Assembly (NCBI RefSeq): GCF_002078875.1 | Contig: NC_034414.1 | Location: 8,231,993 to 8,295,992, forward strand | Length of the DNA: 64,000 bases | Source of the DNA: Numida meleagris | Taxonomy: Eukaryota > Chordata > Aves > Galliformes > Numididae | Reading direction: 5' to 3' | Shown: piece by piece, positions 62,585 through 64,000 of the stretch | How the letters are laid out: each line of letters opens with the position of its first letter | Numbering within the stretch: position 1 is the stretch's first letter | Translations under genes and position numbers: made by a program | Notes under the pieces: generated by a model | Databases searched by the model: none | The model's input: the letters and a program-made list of their open reading frames with translations, nothing else | What the model was told of the DNA's origin: nothing

Positions 62585-63136
62585 AGTGCGTTAGACAAAG
62601 TGTTGCCAGCAGGTCAAAAGAGGTGATCTGTCTTTGCACTGATGAGGCCACACCTGGAGTACTGTGTTGAGTTCTGCCCCCTCAGTAGAAGAACATGCCA
62701 GAAAGAGTCCAATGTAGGGCTACAATAAAGGACATTTTTCTGAGGAGAGACTGAAAGAAATGGGACTGTTCAACCTGGAGAACAGGAGGCTCGGAGGGGA
62801 TCTTAGCAATGTGTAAAAATGTCTGAAGGGAGGGTGCAAAGAGGACAGAGCTAAGCTCTTGTCAGTGATCCCAGAACAAGAGACAGCGGGGGCAAACTGG
62901 AACACAAAAAGCTCTCTCTAAACATCAGGAAGCACTTCTTCGCTGTGTGGGTGACAGAGCACTGGCACAGGTTGCCTGGAGAGGCTGTGGAGTCTCCTTC
63001 CTTGCAGATGTTCAAAAGCCACTTGGACTGGTCCTGGGCAGCCTCCTCTGAGTGTTCCTGTCCCTGCTTGAGCAGGGGTTGGACCAGGTGGACTCAGAGG
63101 TCCCTTGCCACCTCAGTCAGTCTGTGATTCTGTGAA
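62585..63136 (+). mobile_element. CR1 LINE 3' fragment (about 0.55 kb)
   Basis: This is the only CR1 copy in the window on the plus strand. It begins near the 'gttgccagcaggtcaaaaga' segment, passes through 'gatgaggccacacctggagt' and 'tgttcaacctggagaacagg', and ends with the CR1 tail 'tctgtgattctgtgaag' at 63121-63137. At 62945-63127 a frame still reads WVTEHWHRLPGEAVESPSLQ and on to MFKSHLDWSW, the last part of CR1 ORF2. Upstream frames are broken, including by deletion near 62630. It differs from the 29.5-kb copy enough to suggest another CR1 subfamily. Confidence 0.93.
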
Positions 63137-64000
63137 GTATGTGGATGATAGCCAACATTAAAACAAACAAACAAAAAAATCTAACATCTTAAATTTTTAT
63201 ACTATCGATTCACTTGTCTGTGTCCATGTTCTTTGTTTCTGTGGGTTTAAAACTTATCTTTGTGGCATTATTTTTGTGATGTATTTTTCAATGTATGTAT
63301 TGCATGAGATTAGCAAATAAGGTGGCTGTAATACCTACGGCCTTTCAACATTCTCCAAATTTGCAGGTATGAATAAGTATTTGTATGAGGAACTGTGAAT
63401 GTGAATCCATAGGTGTGACTTAGACTTTCCAGGGTGGTGAGGTGCTTCTAATTTCAAAAATCTTGGAGCAGTTTTTAGTAATGCAAGCAATAATGGTTCA
63501 CTTAAATAATAAAAATATCTGTATTTGTCAAATCAGGATTTTTTTTTCCCATCTTAATGAAGACTATAATCTCTGCTGTGGGCAAGTGACAAAAAAATAT
63601 GCTAGAAATATTATATGCATCACACATTAGCATAACAAAGGGTTTTTATATACTCTCAATGTATGCTTGTTCTTAAATTCACAGGTTTTGTTGAAATACA
63701 CATTCAGAAACATTCCTGAAATAGGCGCTGTTATAGGTGCCTGTGTGTTTTGCGTAGCCAGGGTAAAATGTCTGAACAACAGTTTCACCTGCAGTTGTGT
63801 TTTTATTTTTGTCAGCTAATGATTCTGTATAAAGAATGCACCCACTATATTCATCCTCGACTTCAGCTAATACCCTATGGTTATAGAAATACTATGAGTG
63901 TTCAGGTTGCTGGATCTTGGCTTTAGCTAAACAAAACCATAAAACTTCTTAAATCTTAAGAACTTTGCTGTGTTCTTGTCTTACCTAAATAATTGTGACT
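63137..64000. other. Non-coding DNA to the window end
   Basis: AT-rich DNA with an (AAAC)n tract at 63160-63180 and no recognised gene or mobile element. Confidence 0.55.
63160..63180. repeat. (AAAC)n simple repeat
   Basis: Three AAAC units followed by an A run, 24 bp after the end of the CR1 tail. Confidence 0.75.

Noticed and set aside
1..64000. CRISPR arrays, operons, phage or plasmid features
   Set aside because: No regularly spaced repeats, no ribosome-binding sites and no dense coding; the CR1 elements place the DNA in a bird or close reptile genome.

Overview
The window is nuclear DNA of a vertebrate, almost certainly a bird, and most simply a chicken-like galliform. It is AT-rich overall and has no dense coding sequence. 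At least four copies of the CR1 retroposon (the dominant bird LINE) are present, all cut short at the 5' end and ending in the CR1 3' tail. There is also an avian-type solo LTR, older decayed LINE relics, and one sharp CpG island. Nothing looks prokaryotic, plasmid-borne or viral in a functional sense.

Layout: 1-6256 is AT-rich DNA without a recognisable gene. 6257-6600 is a GC-richer block that reads like a bird interspersed repeat, possibly an LTR. 6601-19578 is unannotated. 19579-19830 is a short CR1 (minus) with an internal deletion. 19831-29469 is unannotated. 29470-30574 is the largest CR1 (minus); it still shows the FADD box of reverse transcriptase and the ORF2 C-terminus, broken by frameshifts. 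30575-48009 is unannotated apart from small inverted repeats. About 48010-49150 (plus) is an old, heavily decayed LINE ORF2: endonuclease-domain start, endonuclease C-terminal part and linker, in three different frames. 50080-50810, and less clearly 46430-46840, have the texture of conserved non-coding enhancers. 53500-53725 (plus) is a reverse-transcriptase relic whose catalytic box is degraded. 55240-56330 is a CpG island with Sp1, NF-Y and heat-shock-type motifs, the only good gene-promoter candidate. 58731-59165 (minus) and 62585-63136 (plus) are two more CR1 copies. 59881-60490 (minus) is a solo LTR with a 43-bp direct duplication in U3.

I could not identify a host protein-coding exon with confidence. 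The CpG island implies a first exon and a gene on one or both sides, so the flanks may be introns or intergenic DNA. No long open frame is convincing as a host protein. No tRNA, rRNA, known small RNA or CRISPR array was seen. I did not find an undescribed biological system. The items most worth checking are the orphan CpG-island promoter, the possible conserved enhancers and the decayed LINE relics.
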